Source of the DNA: Deltaproteobacteria bacterium
GTDB lineage: Bacteria; Desulfobacterota; DSM-4660; Desulfatiglandales; HGW-15
Direction of reading: 5' to 3'
Length of the DNA stretch: 6,621 nucleotides
Assembly (NCBI GenBank): GCA_016926135.1
Contig: JAFGPH010000444.1
Span: forward strand, 1 to 6,621
The translations under genes and the position numbers were made by a program. The notes beneath the pieces are model-generated. The model did not search any database. It was not told where the DNA came from and saw nothing but the letters and a program-made list of their open reading frames with translations. Below, in pieces: positions 5,334 through 6,621 of the stretch. The number at the start of each line of letters is the position of its first letter. The first letter of the stretch is position 1.

Positions 5334-6482
5334 TCACCCCTGTCTTCCCATGACGTGATCGGCAATCACCTTTCGCTGGATCTCGGAGGTTCCCTCATAC
5401 AGGGTGAACACCCTCGCATCCCGATAGTACCGCTCCACCGGGAAATCCTTCATGTAACCGTATCCGCCGTGAATTTGAAGTGCCTGATAGGCGATCCTGT
5501 TGGCCATCTCCGAGGCAAAAACCTTGGCCATGGAGGCGGCCATGGTGAAGTTCTCTCCCCGATCCTTCATGGCTGCGGCATGAAAGGTGAGCAGTCGCGC
5601 CGCAGCGATCTGAGTCGCCATGTCTGCAATCATCCATCGAATCCCCTGAAACTGAGAGATGGACTTGTTGAACTGGGACCTCTCCCGGGCATAACTCACC
5701 GCAGCGTCCAGGCACGCCTGGGCCAGCCCCACGGACTGGGAGGCGATGCCGATACGCCCCCCGTCGAGAGAAGTCATCGCGATGATGAAACCATCCCCCT
5801 CGTTCCCCAGAAGATTCCGGGCAGGCACGCGGCAGTCCTCGAAGAGAAGTTCCACGGTGTCGGAGGAGCGCAGGCCCATCTTTTCTTCCACCTTCCCCAC
5901 CGAAAAGCCCGGAGTCCCTTTCTCCACCACAAATGCACTGATGCCCCGATGTTTCCTGCCGCGGTCCGTGTAGGCGGTCACCACGGTGGCATCCGAGTTT
6001 CTCCCTGTCGTGATGAAGATCTTGGCGCCGTTCAGAACATAGGCATCCCCCTTTCGCACCGCCCTGGTTCTCTGGGCCGCGATGTCCGAACCCGCGTCGG
6101 GCTCGGTGATGGCGAAGGAGCCGATCTTCTTTCCCGCTGCAAGGGGTTTGAGGTAGGTTTCCTTCAGGTAATCGGATCCGAAGAGGAAGATGGGGCCGCA
6201 GGCCACGGAGTTGTGGACCGACATGATCACCGCCGTGGAGGCGCAGCAATAGGCGATTTCCTGCAGGGCCAGGGAGTAGCTGACGGTGTCCACGCCCGAG
6301 CCGTTGTATTCGGGCGGGACATTCATGCCCATGAGACCGAGCTCCCCCATTTTGCTCAGGATCTCTCTGGGAAACGCACCGCTCCGGTCACGCTCCGCAG
6401 CCCCAGGCAGCACCTCGGCCCTGGCAAAATCCCTCACCATGGCACGAATCATCCTGTGCTCCTCGGTCAGATCAAAGGACAT
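5334..6482 (-). CDS. Acyl-CoA dehydrogenase (short/branched-chain type)
   Basis: A full-length 382 aa FAD-dependent acyl-CoA dehydrogenase that would introduce a trans-2,3 double bond into acyl-CoA and pass electrons to electron-transfer flavoprotein. Family signatures are present in order: the N-terminal helical domain (1-120), FAITEPDAGSD (123-133), NGAKIFITTG (151-160), the C-terminal helical bundle with RERSQFNKSISQFQ (266-279), and QIHGGYGYMKDFPVERYYRD (336-355). The catalytic base is Glu363 in LYEGTSEIQR (361-370), the position used by short-, medium- and branched short-chain enzymes; the alternative position used by isovaleryl-CoA dehydrogenase (around 242) holds Gly. Butyryl- or 2-methylbutyryl-type substrates fit best, but glutaryl or benzylsuccinyl-type relatives cannot be excluded by eye. 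A strong GGGAGGG element lies between the cupin stop and this ATG. Confidence 0.93.
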   Translation of the reverse strand: MSFDLTEEHRMIRAMVRDFARAEVLPGAAERDRSGAFPREILSKMGELGLMGMNVPPEYNGSGVDTVSYSLALQEIAYCCASTAVIMSVHNSVACGPIFLFGSDYLKETYLKPLAAGKKIGSFAITEPDAGSDIAAQRTRAVRKGDAYVLNGAKIFITTGRNSDATVVTAYTDRGRKHRGISAFVVEKGTPGFSVGKVEEKMGLRSSDTVELLFEDCRVPARNLLGNEGDGFIIAMTSLDGGRIGIASQSVGLAQACLDAAVSYARERSQFNKSISQFQGIRWMIADMATQIAAARLLTFHAAAMKDRGENFTMAASMAKVFASEMANRIAYQALQIHGGYGYMKDFPVERYYRDARVFTLYEGTSEIQRKVIADHVMGRQG

Positions 6483-6494
6483 CCCTGCCCTCCC
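6483..6494 (-). promoter_or_regulatory. Ribosome binding site of the acyl-CoA dehydrogenase gene
   Basis: The whole 12-base gap between the cupin stop TAG and the dehydrogenase ATG reads GGGAGGG-rich on the minus strand. It fixes the start at 6482 and argues for a shared transcript. Confidence 0.6.
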
Positions 6495-6620
6495 CTACGG
6501 CGTATACAGCACAACCAGCAACTCCGCCCTCTCATCGCTGATGTTCCTGAGCTTGTGAACGATGGAAGAGTCGAAGTGCAGGCACTCCCCCGGCGACAGG
6601 AGGTTCCGGTTTTCCCCCAC
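6495..6620 (-). CDS. Cupin-domain protein, C-terminal fragment (probably an XRE-cupin regulator)
   Basis: The last 41 codons of a gene entering from the right edge. The readable part, including NLLSPGECLHFDSSIVHKLR and ending ELLVVLYTP, is the second half of a cupin barrel: the PG turn, the LHFDSSIVHKLRN strand with its conserved His, and a closing strand. This pattern is typical of the C-terminal cupin of HTH_XRE-cupin transcriptional regulators, which often sit beside acyl-CoA metabolism genes. The HTH would be off the window, so the regulator label is inference; a free-standing cupin is possible. It ends 12 bases before the acyl-CoA dehydrogenase start, so the two are almost certainly co-transcribed. 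The regulator may respond to an acid or acyl-CoA handled by that enzyme. Confidence 0.72.
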   Translation of the reverse strand: MGENRNLLSPGECLHFDSSIVHKLRNISDERAELLVVLYTP

Positions 6621-6621
6621 C

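Noticed and set aside
5395..6249. 284-codon minus-strand open frame inside the acyl-CoA dehydrogenase gene
   Set aside because: It overlaps the clearly conserved dehydrogenase in another frame and gives a low-complexity Gly/Arg/His-rich product.

Overview
The window reads as a moderately GC-rich bacterial chromosome segment. Every convincing gene lies on the minus strand, so transcription runs from high to low coordinates. The family mix suggests a Desulfobacterota (deltaproteobacterial) sulfate reducer or syntroph: a B12-binding radical SAM N-terminus, a PilZ multidomain protein, a MerR-like regulator with a long sensory tail, a cupin C-terminus like those of XRE-cupin regulators, and an acyl-CoA dehydrogenase. 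This placement is inference from gene content; no rRNA or other marker is present.

Region 6621-3986 is a tight cluster. It begins with the last 41 codons of a cupin-domain protein, followed 12 bases later by a complete acyl-CoA dehydrogenase (382 aa). An RsmB/RsmF-type RNA cytosine-C5 methyltransferase follows with no gap (TGAATG). The methyltransferase frame stops at residue 300, and the expected C-terminal RNA-binding domain continues in the +1 frame. The usual single protein of about 450 residues is therefore split at an AAAA run (4436-4439).

Region 3985-3640 has no gene. It holds hairpin-forming sequence near the cluster end, then an AT-rich block with a symmetrical array of ACTGT-containing half-sites and a strong sigma-70-like promoter pointing left. 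That promoter serves a 276 aa MerR-like regulator (3639-2809) whose C-terminal part may be a PAS/MmyB-like sensor.

Region 2808-2567 is intergenic, with a long-armed inverted repeat and a sigma-54-like element. It precedes a 702 aa protein (2566-458) that appears to carry two PilZ-like domains followed by a tandem GNAT/FemX-like acyltransferase region. This is the most unusual protein in the window: a plausible cyclic-di-GMP-gated acyl or aminoacyl transferase.

Region 457-263 is intergenic with a candidate promoter and two hairpins, leading into the first 87 codons of a cobalamin-binding radical SAM enzyme that runs off the left edge.

The cupin, dehydrogenase and methyltransferase genes look like one transcription unit. 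The MerR-like regulator and the PilZ protein are same-strand neighbours with separate promoter signals, so a functional link between them is only a hypothesis. I see no CRISPR array, insertion sequence, tRNA or rRNA.
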